This document shows, piece by piece, positions 40,901 to 50,687 of a DNA stretch of 64,000 nucleotides. The DNA is from Elysia crispata. Lineage: Eukaryota; Mollusca; Gastropoda; Plakobranchidae. The position numbers and the translations under genes are program-made. The notes beneath the pieces are model-generated. The model saw only the letters and a list, made by a program, of their open reading frames with translations. It was not told the DNA's origin and made no database searches. The first letter of the stretch is position 1, and the number at the start of each line of letters is the position of its first letter. The stretch spans positions 1 to 64,000 of the forward strand of contig JAWDGP010007175.1 in the NCBI GenBank assembly GCA_033675545.1. The letters are read 5' to 3'.

Positions 40901-42161
40901 ATGGCCTGTAGAATTAGTCCTTGAGTTTCCTTTGTTGGTAATTTGGACAATGATTTTTTTGCTGTCAAAGCTTCCAGAGCTGTTTGTATCATTTCCCACA
41001 TTTTCTGATGCGATGTCATCTGCCTCGTTAAGATTCGAGCTGGATATTTTATTACATTTGTCTGAGTTTTGTTTATCACTTGTGTCTGAAGTAGGACTAG
41101 ATAAATGATCCCCTCTTGAGTTTGGGGTGCTCTCCTCGTCTGAACCAACTGGAAATTTAGAAAGAAAAATTCATTTAGGTTCAATGCATTTCATAAAGAT
41201 CTATTTCAAAAGAATCTAAATGTTCCTACCTGACATAAGAGCAGTATAAAAAATGAATACTACTGACGGTCACAAACATAATCTTCACAATTGCTCAACA
41301 TTCTCGTCTTTTTGAGCACGGATGAGGATGCATGCAAAATGATACATAATGACAGCTATCACTTTGGTAGTCTAACTGCAGCATAAATTGCTCTGAGTTA
41401 AATGGTTTAAAACCTCTGAATGCTTTCCATGATACAACTACAATAAGGGATACAAATAATTCAATTTCCAGATATCTCCAGAGCAACATTTAAATATCTG
41501 GCTTTAAAATTTTGGTTTTGATTAAAGGGACGCATTTATTTTAGACTAATCAGAAGATTAAGATCCACTTTCATGGTAATGAGTTTCACTAATGCTACAC
41601 TCTCTTTTGAACGCAATTTACATTCATTTCAATTTTTTTTTTCTGTGTGGAGCAGAAAATAATCTTGGAAAGGAAATATAATTTATTTGACGAGTATTAA
41701 TTTAAAAACTATGCTTCTAAGTTAATTTCATTATTACCTTTACATTTATAATTTATTTGACGAGTATTAATTTAAAAATTATGCTTCTAAGTTTATTTCG
41801 TTATTACCTATACATTTATAAGACAGTTGCAAACTTCCATGAGTGTAATTTCATTTTCAAAAGGGATTCACGAACTCTCAAACCAGAAACTTTTTTTCTT
41901 GCTATATAACATCTTACTTAAGCAAAAAATTTAACTGAATATAAATCACTATTGTTTTTTTTAAGGGTAAATTTTTGTACTTACTTTCAAGAAGAGGTCT
42001 TAGGTACACTGACATGTCTTCAATGCTTTTCAACGCTTGCTTGTACAATCTTAAGTTGGATAGATAGGGAGTTTCTTCGTCATGTCCAGATTCTTCAAAG
42101 TCCTCTGTGCTTGTTTCTGCTAACTTTGGAGGTATCTCATTCATTGTGGCAGATAGGGCAG
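16653..42161 (-). CDS. RC3H1: Roquin (RC3H1/RC3H2-like) RNA-binding post-transcriptional repressor, at least 19 coding exons, RING exon not found
   Basis: Roquin binds stem-loop decay elements in mRNA 3' UTRs and recruits the CCR4-NOT deadenylase in the cytoplasm. Supported exons in transcript order: 41985-42161, 40627-41148, 38958-39133, 38331-38531, 36914-37046, 35863-36124, 34661-34885, 33278-33423, 32006-32484, 30495-30653, 25580-25829, 24558-24967, 23453-23541, 22729-22855, 19714-19907, 19275-19395, 17993-18133, 17483-17537, 16653-16738. They sum to about 1,317 codons, against about 1,130 in human RC3H1. Phases join at each junction except across 30495-25829, where exon structure is unsure. 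HEPN and ROQ regions are nearly identical to vertebrate roquin ([37 protein letters not shown]). The CCCH finger is C-x8-C-x5-C-x3-H. The rest is Pro/Gln/Ser-rich with a short coiled coil near the end. The N-terminal RING, a ubiquitin ligase domain, is not seen upstream. No disabling change is visible. Confidence 0.95.
17483..17537 (-). CDS. RC3H1: Roquin exon near the C-terminus
   Basis: [18 protein letters not shown]; 55 bases, phase 0 in and phase 1 out (G|GTAATT). Its acceptor TGTTTTCAG is good. Confidence 0.82.
17993..18133 (-). CDS. RC3H1: Roquin exon, Pro/Gly-rich
   Basis: [20 protein letters not shown] then [16 protein letters not shown] and GHVTACLR; acceptor GGTTGCAG, donor AGG|GTTAGT, phase 0 both ends. 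Confidence 0.85.
18390..18625. other. GC-rich block in a roquin intron
   Basis: About 230 bases clearly richer in G and C than their surroundings, with a 69-codon plus-strand open frame (18405-18614) and an inverted repeat CCTTC-CCT-GAAGG just after it. Its sharp compositional edges suggest an inserted element, perhaps a retroposon piece. I do not recognise it. Confidence 0.4.
19095..19296. repeat. Tandem duplication spanning a roquin exon-intron boundary
   Basis: Two copies of about 90-100 bases (19095-19179 and 19196-19296) share TCACTAACCAGTGATATTTC, which is the exon end plus donor in antisense. Only the right copy is joined to the rest of the exon; the left copy keeps a bare donor. Confidence 0.88.
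19275..19395 (-). CDS. RC3H1: Roquin exon: C-terminal coiled coil
   Basis: [20 protein letters not shown] then [17 protein letters not shown], matching SEQLSLELHQVEREIG of human roquin. Donor CTG|GTTAGT. The last bases and donor are duplicated at about 19152-19180. Confidence 0.92.
19714..19907 (-). CDS. RC3H1: Roquin exon, Ser/Thr-rich
   Basis: [20 protein letters not shown], then [17 protein letters not shown] and ALENRSIWE. Donor GGGA|GTGTGC is weak but gives the only phase that fits the next exon. Confidence 0.85.
20770..21763. repeat. 37-bp tandem array rich in GATC words, about 27 copies, in a roquin intron
   Basis: The unit runs AGATAAGATCTATATCTGGA followed by TCTATGGATCTAGGTCT. Some units are shortened to about 22-25 bases. 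Each full unit has three GATC sites and a near-palindrome around AGATCT. Confidence 0.95.
22348..22722. repeat. About 65-bp tandem array, six copies, abutting a roquin donor site
   Basis: Units start TGGCGAATCATTTACTGAC and include GAAGGAAGTCA; copies 4 and 5 are nearly identical. The array stops about six bases from the exon at 22729, so its last copy runs into the donor region. Confidence 0.93.
22729..22855 (-). CDS. RC3H1: Roquin exon: conserved [17 protein letters not shown] block
   Basis: [20 protein letters not shown] then [13 protein letters not shown], matching [20 protein letters not shown] of human RC3H1. Phase 0 out at GAT|GTGAGT. Confidence 0.93.
23453..23541 (-). CDS. RC3H1: Roquin exon, short
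   Basis: [20 protein letters not shown] then ATDSEFS; acceptor CTTCCCAG, donor CA|GTAAGT, phase 2 out. Its 5' edge is duplicated in the intron upstream at about 23700-23720. Confidence 0.88.
23535..23870. repeat. About 170-bp tandem duplication that includes a roquin acceptor
   Basis: TCATTTGCTGGCTCTG at the exon edge recurs as TCATTTACTGGCTCTG near 23705. Both are followed by poly-A/T, ATGATAA, a GGTGGAGCCA block and CAGCTGAGGGTCAAAA. The outer copy has lost the acceptor consensus. Confidence 0.9.
24025..24530. repeat. About 115-145-bp tandem array, four copies, in a roquin intron
   Basis: Shared words AAAGTAAAGTAACTCTC, ACATCTAGGT, CTAATCTGAGCT and ATGAGATACAAGAGATACA recur four times. 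One copy has a further internal 30-base duplication. The array ends about 30 bases from the GC donor at 24557. Confidence 0.92.
24558..24967 (-). CDS. RC3H1: Roquin exon with a GC donor
   Basis: Encodes [54 protein letters not shown] and a Ser/Asn-rich end [18 protein letters not shown]. It ends TAT CAG before GCAAGT, a consensus GC-AG donor. Phase 0 out fits the next exon. Confidence 0.88.
25580..25829 (-). CDS. RC3H1: Roquin exon: basic helix upstream of the C-terminal region
   Basis: Encodes [19 protein letters not shown], matching LDELHRRRKEIMAQLEER of human RC3H1, then a Ser/Thr-rich stretch ending QSLDKL. Acceptor AAAACAG at 25830; alternative AGs lie a few bases in. Ends phase 1 before GTGGGG. 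Confidence 0.88.
26487..26541 (-). CDS. Candidate micro-exon, uncertain
   Basis: 55 bases between a good acceptor (TTTTGGTAACAG) and a strong donor (AAG|GTAAGT), reading [18 protein letters not shown] in phase 0. The splice signals are good but phase to the next exon needs a weaker acceptor. Confidence 0.22.
27438..27474. repeat. (GA)n microsatellite
   Basis: GAG-rich DNA leading into a GA run in the long roquin intron. Confidence 0.93.
28636..28730 (-). CDS. Candidate roquin exon, uncertain
   Basis: CTTAG acceptor, open frame [20 protein letters not shown] and on to FQTRG, donor GG|GTAATC. Phase 2 in, phase 1 out. No family match. Confidence 0.22.
28913..28992. repeat. (GA)n(GACA)n microsatellite
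   Basis: GA run passing into four to five GACA units; the flanks also carry degenerate GACA repeats. Confidence 0.95.
29441..29608 (-). CDS. Candidate roquin exon, uncertain
   Basis: Open for 168 bases between AAATAG and GAGTAAGT, phase 2 in and out. The protein ([19 protein letters not shown] and on) matches nothing I know. Could be alternative or chance. Confidence 0.25.
29995..30095 (-). CDS. Candidate roquin exon
   Basis: Open in phase 0 after [22 protein letters not shown], then [13 protein letters not shown], donor AG|GTAATA (phase 2). Phase fits the upstream exon, but the link to the next certain exon is unresolved. Confidence 0.4.
30495..30653 (-). CDS. RC3H1: Roquin exon, Pro-rich region
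   Basis: Encodes [20 protein letters not shown] and [16 protein letters not shown], ending HPSQPP. Acceptor TTCACAG is strong. The donor GTATCT is weak; reading on gives a stop within three codons, so an alternative terminal exon is possible. Confidence 0.72.
32006..32484 (-). CDS. RC3H1: Roquin exon, His/Gln-rich central region
   Basis: 159 codons of low-complexity sequence with [31 protein letters not shown] and a Gln run ([10 protein letters not shown]). Expected to be disordered; in vertebrates the corresponding region helps recruit decay factors. Phase 0 end at CAG|GTAAGA. Confidence 0.88.
33278..33423 (-). CDS. RC3H1: Roquin exon, low-complexity central region
   Basis: Encodes [16 protein letters not shown] and [16 protein letters not shown]. 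No domain; placed by open frame, splice sites and exact phase match on both sides. Confidence 0.82.
34661..34885 (-). CDS. RC3H1: Roquin exon after the zinc finger
   Basis: Begins by completing the Lys of EMEK and continues [19 protein letters not shown], then a polar stretch with [13 protein letters not shown]. Basic just after the finger, as in vertebrate roquin. Phase 2 at the end, donor AG|GTAGAA. Confidence 0.88.
35863..36124 (-). CDS. RC3H1: Roquin exon: end of HEPN and CCCH zinc finger
   Basis: Encodes [20 protein letters not shown] and then the zinc finger in [20 protein letters not shown] with [11 protein letters not shown]-x8-C-x5-C-x3-H. Such fingers bind AU-rich RNA. A Gly-rich linker separates the two. 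Ends phase 2 before GTAAGT. Confidence 0.95.
36914..37046 (-). CDS. RC3H1: Roquin exon: HEPN C-terminal helices
   Basis: Encodes [15 protein letters not shown] and [18 protein letters not shown], matching NRLRPHLELLANIDPSP of human RC3H1. Ends phase 1 before GTGAGG. Confidence 0.94.
38331..38531 (-). CDS. RC3H1: Roquin exon: ROQ domain continued
   Basis: Encodes [20 protein letters not shown], then [20 protein letters not shown] and HMQSIIDK, near-identical to vertebrate roquin. 67 codons, phase 0 at both ends; donor AAG|GTACAT. Confidence 0.95.
38958..39133 (-). CDS. RC3H1: Roquin exon: ROQ winged helix, RNA-contacting part
   Basis: Encodes [33 protein letters not shown] and [20 protein letters not shown]. 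The Met of AMQEE is the residue changed in the mouse sanroque mutant (M199), here the normal Met. The Lys and Arg of this block contact stem-loop RNA in known structures. Confidence 0.95.
40627..41148 (-). CDS. RC3H1: Roquin exon: acidic/Ser-rich insert and HEPN domain
   Basis: About 105 residues rich in Ser, Asn and Asp, then [40 protein letters not shown] and [20 protein letters not shown], matching vertebrate HEPN closely. The insert is far longer than the roughly 15-residue linker of human RC3H1. Ends phase 1 before GTAAGG. Confidence 0.93.
41680..41822. repeat. Tandem duplication of about 72 bp in a roquin intron
   Basis: ATAATTTATTTGACGAGTAT through CATTTATA is present twice with few differences. 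Confidence 0.92.
41985..42161 (-). CDS. RC3H1: Roquin exon: end of the RING-HEPN linker and first HEPN helix
   Basis: Acceptor TTTTTAG, then CT GCC CTA, completing the conserved (S)AL that follows the RING in vertebrate LLPVNSAL. Then ATG at 42143-42145 ([10 protein letters not shown]) and [25 protein letters not shown]. It ends in phase 1 before GTAAGT. This ATG would be the start if no RING exon is joined. Confidence 0.9.
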
Positions 42162-43785
42162 CTAAAAAGTTTAGAAATTATGTGAAGATTACAATGGTGG
42201 TACATAAATAGCTACATGAAAAAAAAAACTGGTTATGGACAGTGTGTCAGATATATGACCAATAATTTCATTGCAAAACTTACTAATTTTTTTTAACTTT
42301 TAAAGGTCTAAAACTAAAATTTCTTTAACACTTTTTTAGAAATAGAACTTAAAATTAAACTAGAAAATGTTTTATAATTTGGTGTTACTTTGAAAATAAC
42401 ACTAAATGGTCCAATGTCCCTGGTTTCAAAGTTACCAGCCCTGATCTGGGGCACATTTCACTGTCTTTCTCTTTTCCTCACAATTACTCTGCTCATAAAT
42501 CACTAATTTGCAAAGCTATATCAATTTAAAATTTCAATTATAATGGGGTTTTTTTTCACGCAAAATGATATTTGCTGATCATTTGGGCCTTTGCAAAAAA
42601 AACCCAATATAACTAAGACTGTAAGAGATTTTATGTGCAGCAAGTGAATTGGTGTCACTGTCAGAACTTTTACACTTGTAGTTGTACAATGATCCATCAT
42701 TTTTTCACTTTGATAAATGAAGACATGATGACCAAAAGAATGTAAACTATGGGAAACAAAGAAAAGGATTGACTCTATGTGTTGATGATGCTTCTTATCT
42801 GGAACCATCAAGTAGACCTTTAAAATCTTAGAACAGAGATTGCTGTGAACCTAACAGTAACACATCAAACTGAGTCAAGTATCCATTATTCATAATTTTT
42901 TCGAGGATTCAACAGAAATTGGTACTAGAAACAAAGCCCACTTGTAGTATTAATTGATATTCAACCGAGGTCATCAACAGCTCAAAGGAAATGCCGTTTT
43001 TTTGTTTTGTTTTTTTCTTTTGCTACCTCAGTAAAAAAATACCGTAAAATGTTGGGGCAAATTCAAATAAATTTAGATCGAGCCTAGATCTAGATTTTAG
43101 ATCTTGAGTTCGTAGTTCTAAAAAAACTGATCACACAACTAAACAGAAACTAAGCAAATGAATAGAGCGGATACATTTTATATATTTGTATTTTAGTTGA
43201 TCACCAAAGATTTATTGGTAATAATTTGTTCTAGAATCTACATTTAAACATGATCAGTATATGTCTCTAAATTCCAGTGTACACTAGAATCTTGTAGCAC
43301 AGCAGAAGGATGCGTCTAAACTAACTGATCTTGATCAAGATTACTCCTGAGGTTAGATTTTAGCTCTTACCTTTAATAAATTTATATCCTTGGATAATGA
43401 GAAATGGGCTTTTTACTTTACAAAAATAATATACACAAATCAGTTCAGGTTTGTTTTTCCTCAAGCGGCTTGAAACCAGTTCAACCAGCTGAGTCCAGTT
43501 GCAGCCATCAGTTTACTAAATTTGCCAGTTTAGTGTTTAGTGGAAAGGTCAAACTTGACTTAAATATTGTCATTGATATAAAGATCTAAAATTCCTTTGA
43601 GGTTTTACCCTGGCTCTGGTTGTATAACTTGTCAATTACAATTGCTTTAACATGTTTTAAGAAGTTAGAACTTAAAGTTATTATCTTTTTTAAATTTTGT
43701 TACTTTCGCCATTCGGCTTATTTACTGCACGAAATTACTAAATTTTGTTCAGCAACAGTACTAAGTGGCAAAATTGAAATCTTAC
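42162..43785 (-). other. Roquin 5' intron, no RING exon seen
   Basis: Read on the minus strand for the Cys/His pattern of a RING (CPIC, GCGHTVC, CPFD); nothing found. AT-rich DNA with no other supported feature. Confidence 0.6.
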
Positions 43786-43905
43786 GTCCTTGATATCTGA
43801 ACAGTTCATCGACTTCTCCGAAAATCCATGGTCATGCTTCTGTCATGCATCGGTAATTCAAAGATGCTTACGTCCATAGGCCAAGCGAAATGAAAGAAAA
43901 AGTTG
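43786..43905 (-). other. Candidate noncoding 5' exon of roquin
   Basis: On the minus strand a stretch less AT-rich than its surroundings ends AAGGAC before GTAAGA; a second donor-like GGAC|GTAAGC lies at about 43870. Joined to 42161 it gives no ATG in the roquin frame before MNEIPP and has an in-frame stop upstream, as a 5' UTR would. Inference from splice signals only. Confidence 0.35.
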
Positions 43906-44337
43906 GGTGGATACCATCTAAATAAAGCGACTCACATGGGAAAATTATAATTAGTCTAGTAAAGAAACCCCGATTTACTATGCCATGATTAATTATTTGT
44001 ACCTATGAACCAGTACACGGGTTTTATTTCTGATTTAATTTTTTTTGCAAACGTTACAAGATAAAATTTGATAATTAGTCAACAGATTCAGGGGCGCGAA
44101 AATAAGAGCTGCAGCATTTAATTAAGAAATAATTAATAGGCCTCGGGGTTTATTTAACGTCCCCTAAGCTCCTGTATCTCTTATTTTTGTCATACTACGG
44201 TAAATTATTTCAATGAAAAAACAAAATTTAAAAACGTTTTAAGAGTTTGTTAAATATGTTTTTTTTTTCTTTTTTTTTAATTTTGGTAGAAAATAACTTC
44301 TTTTGGGGGGAGGGGGTAGAATATGGGGGGTGAGCTT

Positions 44338-44530
44338 TTCATCAGTCCATAGTAGTCAATCTGAGTGCTTTTGCTTTCCATCAGTTTGTTCATACGGTGA
44401 CGTGTCTATAATTGAAAATGGAACAATTTTCCCCATCAGTTTTTAGGAAACAATGACGTGTTTTCAGTTGTCAAGCCAACACTGTGTCTGTTTGTTTACC
44501 ACCAGTTTATCGAAACAGTGACGTGCGTGT
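44338..44530 (+). promoter_or_regulatory. Three TGACGTG (CRE/ATF-like) sites in a degenerate repeat
   Basis: TGACGTG lies at 44398-44404, 44454-44460 and 44519-44525. Each follows CAGTTT and a short spacer, so the sites are spread by tandem duplication of a unit of about 56-66 bases; partial copies (CATCAGTC) flank them. They lie about 0.5 kb upstream of the proposed roquin 5' exon. Function is inferred. Confidence 0.4.
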
Positions 44531-45892
44531 CGTTGCCAAGCCAACTCAAGCAGGTATGTTGCAAATCAGAGCGGTTAACTTTTCCCGTCTACATTCCTAA
44601 GCATCAGTCATCGGAAATTAGGAGGTGGTCACAGAGTGCGCTGAGACACAGTCGCTGAACCTCTTTGCATGAAATTGTTTTGGAGACTCTAAACTTTTCA
44701 AAGCTTTATACAGTCGTAACAAATCTTTATCAAAAAGTTCTCCGGTGGTGATTTTTGGTTGCTCAAGATTGCGAGAGGTTGCCAGGACTCGTTAATGTAG
44801 ACCTATAGATCTAGGCCCAAATTCCAAAAATGGCGCCCACTGCACTGTACTCAAAGACATCTCTGAGCAGGAAGATGGTTGCATTGGGTGATGACTGAAC
44901 AAGGCAACGTAAATCACGATTTCTTTGCTAGACCTATAACGTTAATTATGATTTTCCCCATGTGTGTCGCTCAATTTAAAACATCACACGTTTCGGCCTG
45001 AAATACTTCTCCTTGTAGCGGCTGAAGAATTTCGGCTGCAACGTCGTGAATTGTCGACACGAATATGCCATCTAGACAAAGGCACAGCCCAAATCCTGAA
45101 ATACTATGTCCATTGATGTTTTAAGAGTCGGTGCAGCGTTTCAATTTCAAAAAAAAAAAAGAAAAAAAAAACGAAAAAGAAAGATAACCACAATGGCATC
45201 TGAATGAATTTAATTATTGAATTGATTGATTGTTCGGATGAGAGTTTTTGCAAAGAAAGTCGCACATGAGCCAAGATCACAGAGCTCTCTGTCATATCAA
45301 ATTCCAGTATTGTTAGAGCCTCTATTAAACTTGGACCACACTGATGATTTAAAAAAAAACAGATATTACAGTATTAAAAAGCCTTATTGTTCTATTCTAA
45401 CATTATTTAGCTGGGATGTGATCATTAAAACTCTGTTTTTTCTAAATATTGTATGGTTTTGTAAAGCTTCGTAAACGGGATAAAAATAAATCAAAAGAAA
45501 CAAAGTCAATTTCCTCAAAAAGATCGATCTCCAGTCGGAATGAGATGGTAATAGCTTATTTTGGAATGGCATCAGACTTTTATATCGTTCCATGTTCTTT
45601 GCGTTTAATATTACTTTTTTTTTTCATATAATTATCTGGTAAACAAATAGCCTAACATATACCACTTATATTACATGGAATACAAAAGATATGTAATAAA
45701 AACATTAGATAAAAAAATAAGTAAATGAAATTTACAAAATAGGAAATAATGAGCATAAAAAATAAAATTCTTAATTATACGAAGAATAGAAAAGAGAAAA
45801 AGAAATTATAAGCAAATGATAGAAAGAGATAAAAAGAGGGCAAGGAGGTGAAAGGTCACTAAGGGAAAGAGAGAGGGAGGGAAAGAGGAGGG

Positions 45893-45923
45893 TAAAAGAG
45901 AGAGAAAGAAAGAAAGAGAGAGG

Positions 45924-46020
<97 letters not shown>
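45893..46020. repeat. (GA)n microsatellite
   Basis: Nearly pure GA for about 100 bases with degenerate GA-rich DNA to the left. Confidence 0.96.
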
Positions 46021-46021
<1 letters not shown>

Positions 46022-46504
46022 ATGGATTGTAAGTTGCATCTTGTCATCAAGCTATTTTTTTTTTTTTTGGGGGGGGGGGGGAGGTCGAATGTGTGTTAAA
46101 GGTTAAAAAAGTATCTACCGACTCGTGAGTTTTTACAATGCCTTAAAACTTTTACTGTGTTCAGAAGTTTAACTGTGCCAGAGGTCAACACAATGATGAT
46201 GATCGTGATAATGAAAAAAGACATTCAATCCAACACCATTATATTTTGCATCTCCTCCACCACGCAACTCCTATTCACGTGATGCTGTAGAGATTCCTTT
46301 AGCATTAGACACTCAAGAAGAGCCAATCTTACTCTTTCAACTACTTTACGCTTTGTCCTTGCCAGTAGGACTGATCCGGAGGAAAATCGAAGGAAAAGAA
46401 AAAAAGAACGCCTACGTACACAATTTAATAAGTATTAACCAAAATATATTTTGAGCATCGGCTGTAACGGGTGATTTTTAATAGGCCAGGTAACTCTAAA
46501 AGCT

Positions 46505-46989
<485 letters not shown>

Positions 46990-47171
46990 AGGTGGCGACG
47001 AAAATTTTCATTGAGGCCTTGAGATTTTCTCTCAGCCTGAATTCCTGAAACCAAATTTTTCATGATGTTACTTAATGAGAATACAATCTCGGAATGTTTT
47101 TTTTCTAAGCGTCTTTTTCCATTTTTTTAAAAATAAAGCTGTGATTAGATGCTCGCATCTATCTTGATACT

Positions 47172-47242
<71 letters not shown>
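47172..47242. repeat. (AAT)n microsatellite
   Basis: About 23 AAT units. Confidence 0.96.
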
Positions 47243-47246
<4 letters not shown>

Positions 47247-47909
47247 ATTAATGCTCATTAATGCTTTATCCGAAATTTTATTAGGTTTAGGCCTACACGA
47301 TTTATTTCAGGAAAACCAGATGCATGTGCTTGTATTTATTTTTCAAAGCCTGTTATATCATTGATATATAATTTTATGTATTTTCATGTATACAAAAGTT
47401 TTTTTTTTTAAGTTTAGTTTCAAGATGCAATCTGTTAAATTTTTCATAATCTTGTTTTCAAACCACAAAACATGCCCTTTGGAAGCTGTTTTTTTTTATT
47501 TTTTCCCACTCAGATTATTTCATGTAATGTAGACCAGTAACAAGCGAACCGGAACATCTATTATTCATTTAATAAATTAGTCTACCATTTCTCGATTACA
47601 ATGTTCTAAACACCAAATAAATCTTATCCTGTTGTTAAGTTGCGTTAATACGTAGCGACACAGTGTAGGTTTGCCTGTTACTTATACCTAAGTTTCCCAA
47701 ATCATATTCGCACCTTCTACCGCAATGATTAACCTAGAGGACATATGAACGGCCTGCCTTGTGACAGAAGCAATAGCCTTTGCGCACATGCACCATACTG
47801 CACGGTAAGCTACTTGCTGTTTATTGATCTACCCCGATTAAGTAGAACTGCCTTATTATATAGACCTTCCACCCTATTAAGCTCAGATTTTAATCCGTTT
47901 TGGCCGAAG

Positions 47910-47992
<83 letters not shown>
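47910..47992. repeat. (GA)n microsatellite
   Basis: Pure GA run of about 40 units. Confidence 0.96.
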
Positions 47993-47996
<4 letters not shown>

Positions 47997-49166
47997 AGAG
48001 AAGTATTTGGGATAACTAAACCGCTACCTATTGTTTGCTGGGCCACAAGCCAATCGTGTCCTGGCTTTGACTTGAGATTCTATTTTAGACTAGACCTTCC
48101 GTTTCATTTATAATAATAATATGAATTAAATGATGTGAAACGTTTCCTGAAACAAGCTATTTAACTCATGTTGGACATGTCTAGGTGCAGATTTAAAACG
48201 TTTAGTATGTTGACTACTGCTGAAATGCCTGAAATTTATTAGTAAAATTTAGTACAAATCAAGGAACAACTTTTGTGTTTAAAAAGTAAATGTGTTATAA
48301 AGATATCTTTCGAGTCGTTGTTCAGCATAATTATTTTAGAATAACAATAACAGTCTAGAATTGTTATGGATATAATAGACAGAGTCTAATATCCACATTT
48401 TAAATTGGTCTCGATTGACTCATGTGTGGATTAGATAAATAAACATTTCTCTACTTTTTTTGCCCTTTGCGGATATTTGGATTTAACTCCCTACAGGATA
48501 AACAGGAAGGCAAAGTCTGTTCATTATTACATTTTCAATTTTTTTTTAAAAAAAGGTAAGAAACTTGGCAAATATATAATATATACACACTTTGAACTGA
48601 TACTGCTTCACCTCAGTTCCATTTTCACGTCTGCTCTTGAATTATATCTATCTGTTTATTTCAATCGACAACTTGTTAAAGATTAATCTGGACAAAATTG
48701 TTCGACGTGAAGGCAAACTTTGTAAATAAGGTAATTTCTGTGTTGATGCTGCACTCTCAACATCAGAGGTGATACGGATCAAAGGTCATGGTTCGTATTA
48801 ATTAATGATTGAAAAATTTTCTTTAGACGATCGTAAGCCAATGCTTTTTGCATGGGCTGCGATGCATCGTAAAGTACCTACGCATCTCTTAACACATGGC
48901 TATACACGGTATCCTCTGACAGATAGCTTAAAAATAGGCCCAGCCTCCCGCTAATTGCTTGATTTTTGCATACGCAAGTATTTTCAGGATAAAATATTAA
49001 AGTTTCACCGCCACAGATATAAAGAAATGTCCCGTTTTATAGGTTTGCAAAGAAAAAATCCACCCAGTCGTGTCCTTGCAATAAACATAACCAAGGCTCC
49101 AATGTCTCGTATTTGTAGGCTCATTAGTGATATAACGCGAAGTTGAAAATAAATAAATAGTAACAA

Positions 49167-49311
<145 letters not shown>

Positions 49312-49995
49312 CAAAAACAAAAAAAAATGATGACAAAAAGAAAAAAAAATTGAACATGGACTCAGGTTTTAAATCATTGAGATGTTTAACTGATTATCCG
49401 CTACACATGGTCTCTTAAAAGTTGAGCACCCTGCGGGTAAGGCAGGGCTCGTCTAGTGAGACGCCAATCTCACTATCGGCAGAAGAGCAGCGTGAGCCCG
49501 CAACTCGGAGCATTAACGATTTTCTGCGAGCCTTTTTCCCACACTGACAAGAGGAAGTAAAACGAAAAAAAGAAAAAAGAAATAGCAATGGTTTATAGCT
49601 TTGTCAACAATGCATCGCTTTGACAAACAACATCTCGTTGTCTTGGCGACGTAAAACTGTGTGAGACTGAAATGTTATAGACAGAGTAGTTGTACATAAT
49701 TATTTTTTTTGGTCATGTTTTGAATGTAGAGCGCCAGCAAATGCAATTAGAGCCTCAACTAAAAAAAAAAAATTGTCCCCCCCAAAAAAAAGAAATTGTC
49801 TGAATTATAGAAATGAAAAAAAATTCGCATATCTCTGATGAAAATTTGTTTTCAAGGTTGCTTTTGCGAGAAGGGTTTTGTCTTACTTATTTAACCCTTT
49901 CTTTACTGAGTATAATTATTGTTTTCTAAGCCATGGTGAAATAAAATGAAATGCAGACTGAAATAGAGTAATTTAGAAGCCCATAACATGATTTT

Positions 49996-49999
<4 letters not shown>

Positions 50000-50050
<51 letters not shown>
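50000..50050. repeat. (TA)n microsatellite next to a LINE fragment
   Basis: Pure TA run directly before the LINE reverse transcriptase remnant. Confidence 0.95.
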
Positions 50051-50051
<1 letters not shown>

Positions 50052-50385
50052 ATCAGTTAAAACAGGTAATTCCAATTCTGAATAATTACATGTCAATCGA
50101 ATTGGACGTTCCACAGGGCTCTGTCATTGGACAAGTTCTTTTTAGTCAATATTTAAAAAAAAAAAAGCACCTCTCATTATGATTTCGACTCTGCGCTGAT
50201 GATATCCCGTTGTATGAAGCTTGTAAAATTGAAGCTCGAAAACTTATCTGCTTCAACCACACTGATTTCTAATCGTGTCTGTGATGTATGTCAGGCTGCG
50301 GGTGACGAGAAACACTCTTAAACTAAACGATGACGGAGCTGAAATTATCCTTATCGGGACTAATTTTACATTTTGACTACGACCA
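50050..50385 (+). mobile_element. LINE fragment, reverse transcriptase domain (CR1/L2-like)
   Basis: The frame reads ELDVPQGSVIGQVLFSQY, the conserved PQGSVLGP-LLF block of non-LTR reverse transcriptases. After a shift come remains of the catalytic region (DSALMIS for FADDT) and LNDDGAEIILIGT, matching the LNDDKTE-LLIG block. Frameshifts and stops break it. The rest of the element lies beyond the 22-bp array. Confidence 0.75.
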
Positions 50386-50687
50386 CTATCAACGTAATGG
50401 ACATTTTATAAGTGGCAGTAAAAGTAAAGAGAATCTCGAACTCGGTCCGAGTGTAGGAGAACCAGGAACACGGGGTCTTGATTGTTCTTGTCATGTGACA
50501 TTGTGAGGAAGTTTGTTTGCCATTGCGTTCCTCGTCGCCTTTACTTTGGCCGAGTCTAAAGAGACGTAGCTACCCATTTAGTGTTGGGTGGACACAGGGG
50601 AGCTGAAAAAAAATTTATAAATAGTAGTAAAAAGTTAGGAAAAAAAAAAACGAAAAAAAAAAAATCGACCATAATTTGTCTTCACCT

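Noticed and set aside
44458-44658. 66-codon plus-strand frame
   Set aside because: Lies in a degenerate tandem repeat and shows no protein family pattern.
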